Part shown: one piece after another, positions 9,015 to 21,142 of the stretch
How positions within the stretch are numbered: position 1 is the first letter of the stretch
Layout: every line of letters begins with the position of its first letter
DNA from: Chromera velia
Lineage: Eukaryota > Sar > Chromeraceae
Assembly (NCBI GenBank): GCA_018398765.1
Contig: JAHBMJ010001273.1
Coordinates: forward strand, 31,212 to 61,211
Reading direction: 5' to 3'
DNA: 30,000 nucleotides
Notes under the pieces: model-generated
What the model saw: only the letters and a program-made list of their open reading frames with translations
What the model was told of the DNA's origin: nothing
The model's database searches: none
Position numbers and translations under genes: made by a program

Positions 9015-12000
9015 TCAATCACATGGAATTTTGTCATGGGGAGTGCTGCTTTGCGCAGCCCCAGCAGTCCTGTCTCCTCTAGTGTCTCCTCTGCAAGGGC
9101 CGTCGAACGCGACCGGAGACAGAAGGAATGTCCCCTCTTCAAAAAGCCGCAAAACACGGCAGAGGCGACACCGAAAAATTAGTTCCGACACACTAACCTT
9201 TACCCCCGACTCCTCTGCGCTCTCTTCTCTCTCTATGGCCGAACACAGACACATCTCTGCCAACAGACGAAATGCAAGTCCGGGAGAGACACTGTCCGTC
9301 CCTCCTTCTCCGACTCCTTCCTCACACTCTGCCCCTTGCTCTTGCGTTTTCCTGCCGCCCTTCCCCCCCCCCCTCTCTAAGGACCTCCCACCCCCTAAAC
9401 CTCGACGTAGTGCATTACCAATAGAAACGTCCAACCCCAGGTCGTGAGGAGGCAATCCCCCTTCCCACTTCCCTCTTCCTTCCTCCAAGTCCACACGAGA
9501 GTACGACGACGAAGAGACACCTGGAGGGACCTCCGCGTCCTCCCCTCGCCCCTGTTGCCTTTCAGCCAAAGGCCCCGACCCCGCAAGCGGGCGAGAGGAT
9601 GAGGAGCCAGAAGGAGGGAACAGATGCGACTTGGGAGCGTTCCAATCACTCCCGCCGTCTCCAACGGCTACAGCTGCACTTTTCTTTAACTCTAGAGGAC
9701 GTAGAGATGAGTGCCTTGGAGACGGCAACTCAGTGCCTGACGACATGCGTGCCCCTCTTTCCTTTGCTCCTTGCCCCCCTTTCTCTTTTCCTCTCTCTGC
9801 CTCTCCTGAAGGGGATGAGAGGTCATGCAAAAAACTGCCTTCCGGGTCCATGTGTGCACCTATCCCACTGTTTGTAAAAAACTTCAACGATTTTATGATT
9901 TGGAGGCGCAGGGGCGAACTCTCCGTTGCCGAAAAGAAAGATGAAGCAGCACACAGCTCGGCTCTCAGACCAGAAGTCATTTCGACTGACAAAGGGACAC
10001 GGGAGAGACAGAGGGGAGTCTCTCGCGCAGCTTTTCTCCCTTCGTCAGTGCGAATCCACGAGAAAAGGGACGGTCCCACAAAGCAGATGCACGCATCGTG
10101 TGCCTCAGGGAAACACAAAACACACGGAAGGGGCCAACTTTTGTCGACTTCTTCTAAGACAGACTTTGAATGGGTCTCCCCGCCTCCCCCTTCCACAGAA
10201 GTAATTACAATCTGAGCACCGTCGGAGGCGGAAAGCTGTGCGTCTCCTTTTCCTTTTGCACAAACAGAAGAGGAGGAGGCGGAGGAGGGCCCCGGCATGC
10301 CCCCTCCTTCTCTTCCGGGGCATCTGAAGAAAAGAGGGGCCCCGCAGACCCCGCATGAGAACCCAGACACCTGAGAAGTCAAAGAAGGATAAGTGTATTG
10401 GCTCAGGTCGACTTTCAGACCAAACAAGCCAGAAGGCACGAGACAAGAACAGGACGAAAAAAGAAAGAAAGAAAGAAAAGACGGAGGGAATGAAGGGCGA
10501 AGGGAGAGAGAAAAAGGAAAGAAAGAAGAAAAGCATTACGAAGAAACAAAAGACAAACCAACGGACAAGCAAACCAACCTGGGATCCCTGCCGACCCAAC
10601 ATGGCCTCTTTCCACCTGTCTGCGTCTACAGGAGAAAGCTTTCTAAATATCCGCCTGCCCTCCTCACTCCTCTCCCACATATCCTCAGTCCCACACAAAG
10701 GGTCCCCCCACACAACCCCCGCAGCGTCATTAGAGCCAGGCCCACTCGCTGCACCCCCGTCTTGGGCGGGTGCCTGTACAGGAGCACACGGGCCTACTGC
10801 CCCCTCTACATCATTAGTAAGAGGCACAGAAGAGGACGAAGAAGAAGCGCTCTCCCCTACAGCGTGGCGGTGTTGCAGTGGCATCGTCTCGCCCCCTCGA
10901 CCTCGACCCCCACCCACGGGCTTCCACGCCCAGGGGGAGAAGAGGAGCTTCAGCGTCTCCTCGAGGGAATCAGAGGCCGAGAAGGGGTCCGGGCCCACTG
11001 GGTACAGTACCGTGGGGGGGTCTGCTCCTGTCCTCTTGCTGCTTCTGGAGGGCGGAAGGAGGGAGTGGTCGAACATCAGCCGGGGGGCAGAGACGGCAGC
11101 CAGAACCTGAGTGAGGGTCCTGGAAACTTGAGGGAATAGATCTGCACAAACAGGGGAGGAGAGGGGAGGGGATGATAGGTACTGGTTTGGTTCTGTATTG
11201 GTATTCTTCGCCACCTTCAGCATTGAGGCACCAATGCGCAGAGAGATCAGCAGAAGGCAAACCGAGAAGCGAATATCCCGCGGAAAAAAACCAAAACTTT
11301 CGCACACCTATACACCAAATCGTGTGCGAGTGCGTGGGTGAATAGGATTCTTTCTTTGTGTTTCCAAGGAATGGAATTCACCCAGCACACCCATGCAGGT
11401 CCCAAGGAGTCCAAAGCAGATCGCAACTGTCGAAACGAACAGAGAGAGAGGGAGACTAACGTGCGGAGTCCAGCTCGGGGGCAAGAAAGAGGCCGCAGCC
11501 AGGCACGGCCAGTCGTCTGCATTCAGAGAATTCAGAGGACGGGGAAAATCTTCAAGACATAAACGAATGGTTGGAACAGAAAAGACCTAAATTCGGTGGA
11601 ATGGAAAGGGGCCAGCCATAAAGGAGTATGTGACAAGAGTGCAAGCACGCAGAAACAGGGCAAAAGAAGCAAGGTGGAAGTGGGTGAGCAAGACAGAATA
11701 GAAGAGTGTAGACTCCCTCTCAATGACCGATGCCTCACTTCAAAGACCCAAACAATGAATCGATAGAAAAGACAACGGCTGGAGAGGGAACGACCGATGA
11801 AGAAACAAAAAAGGAAAGAAGAAGAGAGCCTCTGCTTTTTTTTTTCATCGGGAGACGGTCTGTCCTCTCTCTTTCCCCGTCCGTGTGTGCGTCTGTGTGT
11901 GTGTGTGTGTGTATCTGTGTATGGAGGTGACCTGAAAGGATCTCTGAGGAGAACGTCGAGGGCTCCGAGTCTGTCTTTGTATCTTTTTGGAATCTCCGTC

Positions 12001-12140
12001 TCTTCCCTCTTTGGCTTCCTCCCCGAAAGATCTCTATCTTTCTCTTGCACTCCCCCCCTGCCCCCGCGTCTTTCTGGAGCCGACGCAGAAGGGTCCGGCT
12101 GTGCTCTCTCACGAGTAGGATCTATTGCGAATCGGAGCAT
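9015..12140 (-). CDS. Unrecognised multi-exon protein with paired CxxC motifs (about 742 aa)
   Basis: Five exons join with consistent phases: 12140-11932, 11516-11461, 11426-11382, 11141-10579, 10370-9015 (2,229 bases). Donors are gtcacc, gttagt, gtgaat, gttggt; all acceptors end in AG. The start at 12140 could instead be the in-frame ATG at 12167. Residues 1-70 are basic and Arg/Pro-rich. About 70-135 form a hydrophobic, probably helical region (LAVPGCGLFLAPELDSALAI, then LGTCMGVLDLFPQVSRTLTQ). About 145-290 are Ser/Gly/Pro-rich. The last exon opens with FSCGVCGAPLFFRC (Cys 297 and 300) and closes with FRCRLCRVLRLF (Cys 692 and 695). The two pairs could bind one zinc across a long low-complexity insert. 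I do not recognise the family. The hydrophobic exons 2-4 do not clearly give membrane helices. Confidence 0.68.
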
Positions 12141-13082
12141 GCCTGCATAAATGAAATGACGATGCAAGCATACTTCGTTTCACGCAAGCGGTGATGAAGG
12201 AATGAGAGCTTCGCATGAGAGTGCGTGCACAGACATGGCTTAGTGAGCGAATCCAATCCAAGAAAGAGGGATGGAAGATGGGACAGGACACGATAGAATC
12301 GAGAGGAAGAAAGACGTTCGAGGATTCGAGGCACTCTGATGTAGAGAATGCAGGAACTATACATACGGATGCACACACACACATACATACAAACGAGAAA
12401 AGACATCTCCCCGCGAAGCTGGACAGAGAGAGCGACCGACCGACCAGAGGCGTCAGGCGGTTGGGGAGATGACGGCAGGCCCGGAAAACGGCCCCGAGGG
12501 GACCCGGCAGAGGCCCCACCAGACCCCAGCGGCAGTCCTTGCCGCCACTGCGGAAAGGATGCCTGGGCCCCTGACGGAGACGGCATGGAGGAGTTCAAGT
12601 GCTGCGCCTGTCCCTGCTGTGCCTTTCTTTCGAGTTGGCCCGAGGGAAAGGCGGCATGGTGGAGAGGTGGGAGAGGGGACAGAGAGGAGACAGGGGCGGT
12701 GAGTGGATATACAAGCCCACTGCCACTGCTTTGGGGGGGGAGCGGTGCCTGCACTTTGTGCATGTATGTGCATAAATACATGCATTCTTTTGCGCCCATG
12801 TGCATATTCATATACTGTGGCTGAAGCCCGCTGGAGAGCAGGAGGGGCCGGAGAAAGATAGTGAAAACCAGCACTATTTTTCAGAAAAGGAAGAATGCGG
12901 ACGTCTCAAAAGAAGAGACAAACAAAGGGTTGGATCGATCTCCCGAGGAAACTGTCCCGAAATGAATGTACAGGCTGAGCGGACTAACGGTAAACGACAG
13001 AGAGACAACAGAATGGAGAAAAGGAAAAAAGGAAAGAGACAGCTAGCCCGCAAAAACGAAAGACAGCCACCCCTCCACTCTT
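12141..13082. other. Spacer between the two - strand genes; coding status unclear at 12450-12720
   Basis: The stretch carries the 3' end region of the upstream - strand gene and the probable promoter of the gene starting at 12140. A GC-rich part (about 12450-12720) is open on both strands. On - it reads a Pro/Ser/Gly-rich stretch with HLNSSMPSPS, echoing HLNPSMPSPS in the neighbouring gene. On + it reads a Cys-rich stretch (CRHCGK ... KCCACPCC). Neither has convincing splice partners. An alternative exon or a fragment duplication is possible. Confidence 0.45.
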
Positions 13083-14609
13083 TCACTGCCTGACCTCTGC
13101 AGCTACTTGAAGAAGAGATTGTCCTGTCGGTCCTGATGCTGGGGGGGGAACAGCAAATCCTCCTCCCACTGCTGGTGCTGTTTCGGTAACATCCTTTTTT
13201 TCCTTTTCTTTTTCTGCTGTCTGGTTCTCGGTCTTCACGGCAGATCCTTCCTTCGCTGTCTCCTTTGCTCCCTCTCCTGATGCAGAGACAGAGACAGAAA
13301 CCGACACTCCTCCTTGCAAAGCAACCACCTGGGCGCTCTCCCCTTCGCCTTCTTTCTCGGCCTTTTGTGACTGCCCTTCCTCTTGCGGCTCGTGCTGTTT
13401 CACCCCTCCCTCTGCTCTCCCCATCGTATCCTCCCCGGGCTCTCCCCCCCCACCCACACCCTCCAGGGAAGTCGAGGCGCCTTTGTCCTCCGCCTTCTCT
13501 TCCTCCTTCTCCCTCTGCTGCCCCCCCGCATCCTGCATGACGACGTCGGCCTGTCTTCCCTGCTGCGAGACTGCAGACCCGAGCAGCTGCTGCTGCTGCA
13601 GACAAGAGGACGAAGAGAAAAGAAGGAAGGAAGGAAGGAAGGAAGGAAGGAAGGAAGGAAGGAAGAAAAAAAGAAAGAAAGAAAGAAAGAAAGAAAGAGC
13701 AATCGGGAGAAACACAGTTGGTCTTTTCTGCTCTTCCTGTCGGCAGTTGGGACAGTCACAAAGACTGGCAGACAGGCAACAACCAACACAAAATGCACAG
13801 GACCAGAGAAATGAAACGGCCCCAAAGTGGAGCTCCTTCTGCAACCTCACCTGGGGGTTTTGTCCAAATGGCCCCGGCATGCCACCTGAGGTGCCGAAGG
13901 GACCCGCTGAGGACCCCAGCAGGCCCCCCGGAGTAGTACCGTAGGGGTCAACAGGCGACCCCGGCATGCCACTCGCCATGCTAAAAGGGCCCATGAACCC
14001 CGGCACTGGGCCGAATGGAACCGAAAGTCCCTGCGAAGGAGACGGCATTGATGGATTCAGATGACCGCTCTGCATTCCTGCTGCCGGCCCCGGAGACGGG
14101 TGATTCTTCATGTGATGCTGCTGCCGCTTCTGCATGTCAATCTGCATGCGTAGTTGGAATTGAATCCAGGGGGGAAGAGGGGAGGCGCCGGGGCCCAGAA
14201 GGCCCCCGGGGGGCATTCTGTCTCGGTAGCGCCCCCGAGTGTGGTGGGAAGGGCCCGCTACCGGCAGGCCCGCCGCCGCATCTCGAAGCGTATTAGGGCC
14301 CTCCAAAAATGGGTGGGTAGGGCGCCGTCCCTGAAGTCCCCCCGGACCCCTGCCGCCGTGCATGGGATTTCCCCCGAAGGACTGGTACTTGGCAGGTACT
14401 TGTGATTGAATGGCTGTGTGTGCGTCAGGGGCGAGGGGTGCGTGTTGTGGGATAGGCGCAGGGGGGCGAGATGGAGCAGGCAAAGGGTCCTGAGGGACAC
14501 ACGGCGGGTCGTCGTCTTGCAGAGGGATCATGGTCATGCCAGGCATGTGGTAGCCCTCCACTGCAAACAGACAAAGAAAGAAAACGCGCACTCACGCACA
14601 CACAGAGAC

Positions 14610-14684
<75 letters not shown>

Positions 14685-14711
14685 CAGAGACAGAGACAGA
14701 GACAGAGACAG

Positions 14712-14742
<31 letters not shown>

Positions 14743-15952
14743 GAAGTGCCAAAATGAGAAGAATACACAGTGAGCGAAAGACAGAATGAAGAGAATGGGG
14801 GCAAAAAGGAATGGGTGCAGTGATGCAGAGAGGAGCGCGCAGCAGAAGAGAAGTGCAGAAAAAAGAAGAGCGCTGACTGGCTTGCTGACTGACAGTCAAA
14901 AGCAGCGCCTTGAGAAATCTCCAACAACGGTGGCGGTGGAAATGAATAGTGCTTCTCAGTCAGATTATCCTTTTCCAAACCGCTTTGATTCAATACCCCC
15001 GGAAAGCCAGCGAAGCCCTTTGCTCCTCCTCCTCCTGCCGCTGCTGCTGCTGCTCCTCGTCCCATCTGACTCGAAAAGAACGAAGAAGAGAGACCGGCCC
15101 CGGCCCCGGTTGGACCTGAAGCACTCGCAGAGGCCGTCGCAGCCTTCGCCCCTCCCCGCCCCCCCCCTGCAGAGGCAGCTGCCCCCCCCGACTCGAGGGA
15201 CTCGGTAGTCAAGAGCCTTTCTGAGGAAAGAGAGAACCCAAATTGGCTACTTTCCTGCATCTCCAGTTTGTGCTGCTGTTGCTGCTGTCTAGCTTCCTGT
15301 TCCAATGCTGCATGTCTCTGAACGATTAGCGCCTGCCTCCTTGCCACCTCCTCCCGTGCCGTGTGCAGAACTCGCCAGACAACGGGAGGCTCCTCGGCCT
15401 CCATACCGTATCTCTCCTGCACACACACACACACACACGAATGAATGCATATGCACAAAGAGTACAGAAAGCACAGACGCCCACATCGATCTGCATAGAC
15501 TGAGAGGGAGGGAGAAAGAAGGCGCTCCGGGGTCTGCCAAACCGCATCTCTCCGCTTGTGCAGACCCTCTTCGCACATTCAACTCACAATCCTCTGCTGA
15601 CGAAAAGAATTGCACCGGTGCCTTCGCATACATCTTCCTTCTCTGAGTCAGGGGCGGTCGAATGGAGCGGAGGAAGACTGAACCCCTGGGCCACAAATGA
15701 ACGTCTATGCATACAAAGAAACAGAATCTGTCACTGTATTTGTTCCTTCTTGTTTTCGTCTCCCAACTGAGCGAAGAGGAATGGCCACAAAGAGAAAAAG
15801 AGAGACAAGTCGACCTACCCTTCGTCTCTTCGATCCGGCTACAGGCGGAAAAGGGTCAACATACTCCCCCCTTCCCTTCCTCTCTCTCTGATACGCACGC
15901 ACCATCTCTCGAAGCTGCACTCAGTCAATCAAGCAATCAATCAATCAATCAG

Positions 15953-15985
<33 letters not shown>

Positions 15986-18900
15986 TCATCAGTCAGTCAA
16001 CTAGTCAAACAGAACTCGTATGACCAGCTTTTGCAGTCGTTGGTTCATCTGTCCACTTATCCCTCGGGAGGCAACGAGGGAGCGGGGCCTGGATGGATTT
16101 TTTCTTTGTCTCTTCGTCGTCGTTGCAGGAAGAAAAGCGGTCAAAAAAAGCACAGTACATTCATGGGCCCTCCAAACGACCTAACGGGGGCCTAGAGAAA
16201 TTCTAATGCATGCCGCACTGAAACGGATGAAATGAAGAAAGAGACCGAGAGGAAGAGCAGATCCGATTTTTTCCTCTGTCTCCCTCCCTGTTTCTCTGTT
16301 TCTATGCGTTGATAAGAGATTTGCAAGTTTTCCCTTCCTTTCGCCTGAAGGCTGCAAGACAGACAGACCGACAGAAAGCCAGGCAGAAGAGCGACATATA
16401 CACAGACCGAGAGACGGACACACCTGCAAAACTTTCTGTTTACATCCCTCAATTTTCCCTTTTGAAGGTGCCCCCCCCTCTCTGCCCCCGTCTCCGCCTG
16501 CTCCTCTCGTCTCTCGTCCCACCCGCCCCTCAGCCACCTGTCTTCCTCCCCTCAAGTCAACTGTATCCCTCTCTCCCCTTGACACAGCAAAACCCCCCCT
16601 GTCCCTCTCCCTTTCTCTTTCTCGTTCTCTAAAAACAGTGGCCGCTGCTGGAGGCATCACTGGAGAAGGTGCAGTCTCGATCTCTCTCCCCTTCTCCTCC
16701 TCAGCTGCCTGTTTCCTCAGACGCCTCAACTCCCTCCGCCGTGCGTTCTCCTTCTCTCTATCTCGTTCTCGTTCAGGACGCAAGGGAGAAGAGGGAGGTC
16801 TCACCGCGCCCCCCCCCGCCGCCCCGTTCCGAAAAGCCGTCGAGGACATAGGCAGCCCGAAGGAAGACGAAGAAGAAGAAGACGAAGACGCGCCCGCTGC
16901 CCCATGAGGTCGCCCTCTGTCTGCCTGTTCCTCAGTCCCTTTGGAAGCCTGTTCCCCCCCCCCTGCAGACGGTGGTAGAGTCAACACAGAAATACGAACA
17001 CGGGGAATTGGCCCCCCAGAGGCAGAGGCCCCCCCCGGAGATCCCCCTATAGACCGCAACCCCCCAATGCTAGGAGACAGAGACGGCGTGTGTTGCCGTA
17101 TCCGCTCTAGCCAAGAAGGAGAAGAGCTAGGCTGCTCCCCAGCCTTCCCACTGCCCCCTCCTCCCCCCTCCCCATTCAAACCCGCACGGGGAAGAGAAGG
17201 ACGCCAACCGTTGGGAGCTGCCTCGGTGGGCCCCCGTGCTTTCTCTGCAGCAGACATCCATTCATTCATTCATTCAGGGGAATACATAAGAAGAGTGTGC
17301 ATGTCACACGTAAATGTTGACACTTGCGTGTGTGTGTTCTGCATGGAATGAAAAAAAAAAAAAAACTCAGACTGAAGACTGGAGGAATTCCCCTCCCTCA
17401 CTTCTTCTGCCCCTCTGTAAGATTGAGGGGCGACTATAAGATGACGAGGACGAAAGAAAGAAGGCACAAAAAAGAAAGATGACAGACAGCTTCTGCTGAC
17501 CTCCCCCTTCTTCGGCACCTTCACCCCCTCCCCTCGCTGCTGCCATGGCCTCGGTTGGAATTTGAACGCCATTCTGTGAGAAAACGCGTGCGTCAAAAAT
17601 TACTTATGTTTTGTGATTGTGCAGGCTTCCACTCTACATGCATACAAGTCTAAAAACCTCCGCAGCAAGAAGATGGGGACACAGGGAGGCGATGAAGAGG
17701 TAGGGGACACAGAGGAAGCAGGAAGGAAAAAGGATGAAGGGGGAGGAAGCAAAAGACAAAAGAAAGAAGCAAGAAAAAAGACACCCGAATGCAACAATAC
17801 GGGCGCCTGCACAAAAGCAAAGAAACAAAAGAGCGTGGACTCCAGGGGAAAATTCTATTGTCTCTACCACTCAAGTGCTGACTGGCGCTTTCTCCTTCTT
17901 TCTGCCTCTTTTGCCTGCCTGACCTTTTTCTTCCCCTCTCGTTCGGGCTCTCCCTCCCGGTCCATCTCGACATCTCCGTCTCTTTCCTTTTCTTTTTCTG
18001 TCCGTGGAGCCAGAACGGAAGAAGAAGAAGAAGAGGAAGAAGAAGAAGACGATGCGGCTCCAACGTCGACCCTGGTCTCTTCCAATTCGTCTGCGAGACC
18101 GTCGCCCACTGCACGGGAATATGCAGACAGTCACAGACCCCGTCACATACGAACTCTATCTTCTCTCTCTCTCTCTCTGTGTGTGTGTGTGCGGGGGGGA
18201 CGGCAGATGGGTGGAGAGAGGGCATGTCTAAGAGGAGCAACCCTTCTTCCCGTTCACCAGAGACGTGAAGGGATGCGAAGAGACCGCGGCAGAAGAAGAA
18301 AGGCGGGGAGAGAGAAGTCAGTAACTCCACCCACTCACTCACTCACTCACCCATAGGGGCTGTTCCGTGCACACCTCCCCCCCCTGCACGATTGGGAGAG
18401 GGGGAGAGGGGCGCCCCTGCCGGCTCCTCCCTCCGTACTTTCTTTCTTGGCTCCTCCCCGGCTTCCTGCACCGTATGCGTACAGCAAAATGCGCAGATTG
18501 ATAGCATTCAGCCCTATAGCCATTCAAACGGATCAGTTCCTGTCCATTGTTTGTTTTTCAGGGCAGGCAAAGAAAGAGCAGGGTGGAGCCGGCAAGCAAG
18601 CAGACACACAGGCAGGCAGGCAGGCAGGCAGACAGGGGAGAAAGCCAAGCAGGCGGACAGGCAAACGCACAAAAAGCAGGCATAATGGAGAGACGCACGC
18701 AGACAGGCAGAAACGGGGGCAGAAAGACTACAAAAAAACTGGGAGACGGGAATGGAGTTTTGTATGGATTTGCCGATACATTCTCTCGGGTTTGTGCGGC
18801 AGAGACAGGCACACAAGAATAACATTTGAGGAATGATGAAGCGTTTGTATGGTCAGGAGTCTACAGGGTGCGCTTCAGGGGAGGGAGAGGGAGCACGGGC

Positions 18901-19160
18901 AGTCTGACAAGTCAACTGTTGTCGGCTTTCTTGTGGGAAAGAGACGTCTCTTCTGGTCAGGGAAGGAATGAGGCTAGAAATTCGCAGAGAACACTCCCAT
19001 CTGCGTTAACGTCCACAGCAATGCACTGCTAGACTTCTGCAAAGCCGGTTATGTGCAAACCGATACAGAGCACAGAGAAGACGATACATACCGTTGCTTG
19101 GTCGGGGTCCTTCGCCGTCGCCGTCACCGTTGCGGACGGCCCGTTACCGTTTTCTTCCAT
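13083..19160 (-). CDS. Unrecognised low-complexity, probably nuclear protein (about 1,005-1,027 aa)
   Basis: Exons on the - strand are 19160-19092, 18465-18351, 18108-17924, 17573-17501, 17244-16424, 15914-15819, 15642-15577 (tentative, 66 bases), 15416-14981, 14560-13851 and 13595-13083. Every junction is GT-AG with matching phase, and the total is divisible by three with or without the tentative exon. The protein begins MEENGNGPSATVTATA. Basic patches suggest nuclear import: RKKVRR at 30-35 and SKRRRRRK near 449. Other features are a 12-Ser run (81-92), Arg/Glu-rich helical stretches in exon 5, a Glu/Gln-rich probable coiled coil (AREEVARRQALIVQRHAALE) in exon 8, a Pro/Gly/Met-rich part with PWIQFQLRMQIDMQKRQQHH, and an acidic/Gln tail. 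No catalytic domain is seen. A scaffold or transcription/RNA-processing role would fit the composition but is a guess. Confidence 0.7.
13621..13697. repeat. (GGAA)n-(GAAA)n microsatellite in an intron
   Basis: About 77 bases of GGAA then GAAA tetramers lie in the last intron of the 13083-19160 gene, about 26 bases from the exon acceptor at 13595. In the transcript this is a pyrimidine tract (TTTC/TTCC) just before the splice site. Confidence 0.9.
14596..14742. repeat. Compound (ACAG)n-(GA)n-(GACA)n-(AAAG)n microsatellite
   Basis: About 147 bases of purine-rich compound repeats lie in the intron between the exons ending 14981 and starting 14560. In the sense strand it becomes a pyrimidine-rich stretch upstream of the acceptor. 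Confidence 0.9.
15921..16000. repeat. (CAAT)n tetranucleotide repeat in an intron
   Basis: This run of TCAA/CAAT units lies just upstream (in the transcript) of the 96-base exon at 15914-15819. No other signal was seen. Confidence 0.85.
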
Positions 19161-20826
19161 TGAAGCCAAAACCTCTCCCCCCTCAATCACAGTATGCAGA
19201 CTACTAAAACTGAAGCACTGATCGATCAAACCAGGCACCAGCTTGGGACCATTCCTTCCAGACGCACCACACGGGAAGAGCTGTAAAGTTGAAGCCCGAC
19301 ACCGATGGTCAAATGTACACCGTCAAAATAAAAAAAGGAAGCTGCCCTCTTCTGGGAGCACGCTGCACTTACGCTTTCAGGGCAGAAACTGCCGTGGACC
19401 ATTTGGTGAAACCTCCCAGTGTGTCTTGCCGTTCTGGGGTTGGGTAAGAAACCAACAAGCAATTCCGACGCGGCCTCTCTGTGATTTCTTCAGCTATATA
19501 GAGACGTGCCCATGACGTGCCGGGATTGTGCCGCGGGTCAAAAAAAAAAAAAAAGTGCCGTGGCATGCATGCATGCATGTCGAGTGGCCCCCGACCCGCG
19601 CGCGCCCCCGCCCGGACGGGCGCGCGGCCGCGGCCCTGCATGCGCATGAGTGCATGCCGCGCGCGCGCCCATGCACGCAAGGGCTCTCGAGGGGCGCGTA
19701 CGTCGATCGAAAAGCATCTCGAATCACAATGCCGTCTCCATCTTCTGTGACAAGAGATGAAAAGAGATGACAAGAGTTATATATATTACCTCGATTTGAG
19801 GGGTTCAGAATTTCGGTTTTTCGTAGGGAAAAAAAAACATGCACGAGGTCACTTTCCGCTAGCCGTCTCCTCGGTTCAACTCGTGACCTTCGTTCCAGCT
19901 GAACATCAGTTCACACTTCCGCATTTGCTCCAGTTGAACTCACCTTTCCTTTTTCTGAGTAAGTAGGATAAGCCACAGGGCATCGTTCTGACAAGTGTTC
20001 CCAGAGTCTGCAGCTTTTTTGCCCTCTGGGTCGATTTCCTTTCAATTTTCTTTCGCCAACTCCGTGCGCACAGCACAGCGCAGTCGAAGTTCGGGATTTT
20101 CTCGCCGTTCAGTCTGCACGAGTCGCATTGCTTCCTTGGGATCAGCAATCCATCGCTGAGCGAACACAGAGAAGCCAGAGGAGCGTGAAAGGAAGGACGG
20201 AGAAATGCAGACGCGAACCAGAGCCAGGGAAGGGAGAGTGCAGGCAGAGAATGCGAAGACTGCGAGTTTGTGTCCGCTTCTGAGCGCTGAAGGGAACAGG
20301 CTGACACTTAAAGAGGTGATGGAACTCCAGATCCCTCCCTGTAAGCCAGTGAGACCTGCTGAGAGGCAGTCCGTCTTGTGTTTTTTCTCTCCTGCAAATC
20401 GACTTACCACGGTCGCAAATGGGATATGGGTTCCGAGACGGAACGCGCCAGAAGAATGTTTGTATCCCCCCCCCTTCTACTATACTTAACAGACACACTG
20501 ACTTGCATGGAGACAGTCCGTGTATCAGACAGTGCACACCAGTTGGATGTGAGTGCCCAAAGATCATGTTCTCGCTCATTTCATTTTTCCTGTCTTTAAG
20601 ACTTCTTATTTGTCTTCCTTTCCTTTCTTCTTTTCGGTCCCGAGATGCGATAGTTCTCTACCTGCTCATCTGACTGAATGACTGGATGGCTAAATGGCTG
20701 AATGCAGCCATCACCTCTCGGACTGCCTTTTTTGTTGTAAAGAGAACCTCTTTTGTAATGCTCTTGTCCTTCTGCAATGTTATGGTGAGTCTGATTGTTC
20801 CAATGATCCATCCGTCCAATGCAGCC
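19161..20826. promoter_or_regulatory. Divergent intergenic region with CpG-rich core and TGCATGCA motifs
   Basis: This 1.67-kb gap lies between two head-to-head starts, ATG 19160 on - and ATG 20827 on +. Its core (about 19585-19715) is very GC- and CG-rich, with GCGCGC runs in an otherwise mixed region. Just beside it, 19563-19579 is four overlapping GCAT units holding two TGCATGCA palindromes, and further GCATGC/TGCATG sites follow at 19637-19660. A short poly(A) run is at 19541-19554. TGCATGCA is a known ApiAP2-factor target in apicomplexans; use here is inferred. Possible untranslated exons are visible on the - side: an open stretch at 19369-19490 with donor gtaagt, and an acceptor at about 19286. 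On the + side there is a possible 40-base 5' UTR intron at 20785-20824. Confidence 0.5.
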
Positions 20827-21088
20827 ATGGACCTCTACGACTACTTCCGGAGGCCCCGAAAGATTGGTGACAGCGAGAGCGCCCAAAACCCCAAGGGGAC
20901 AGAAACTGGGAAGGCGCCTGAGGGGGCGGAGGGGCCCCTAGTCGATCTGGATAGTTTTTTGACTCTGGAGGGCGGCACTCTCGACAAGGAACTGGTGTGC
21001 CCCATCTGCCTTGGTCGGTCGGTCGGCCGGCTGGATTGGTTGGGGGACCAGAGTGTGTCTGCGTCATATTCTCAAGTGTACACCTTTC

Positions 21089-21142
<54 letters not shown>

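Noticed and set aside
9031-11139. Several + strand open frames of 90-250 residues
   Set aside because: They lie opposite the - strand gene, change frame without splice logic and show no recognisable motif. They follow from GC-rich low-complexity coding on the other strand.
12348-12824. + strand Cys-rich frame (CRHCGK ... CCACPCC) that could be a zinc finger
   Set aside because: No start context, splice partner or family match was found, and the - strand is open over the same bases. Kept only as a note in the spacer entry.
16181-16423. Extension of the long - strand exon past 16424
   Set aside because: A good donor (cag|gtgtgt) at 16424/16423 gives phase 0 into the next exon. The open frame beyond it reads as non-coding intron (Cys/Leu/Ser-rich).
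20042-20579. - strand open frames in the divergent promoter region, including CxxC-like bits
   Set aside because: They have no consistent phase with the - strand gene that starts at 19160 and no recognisable domain.
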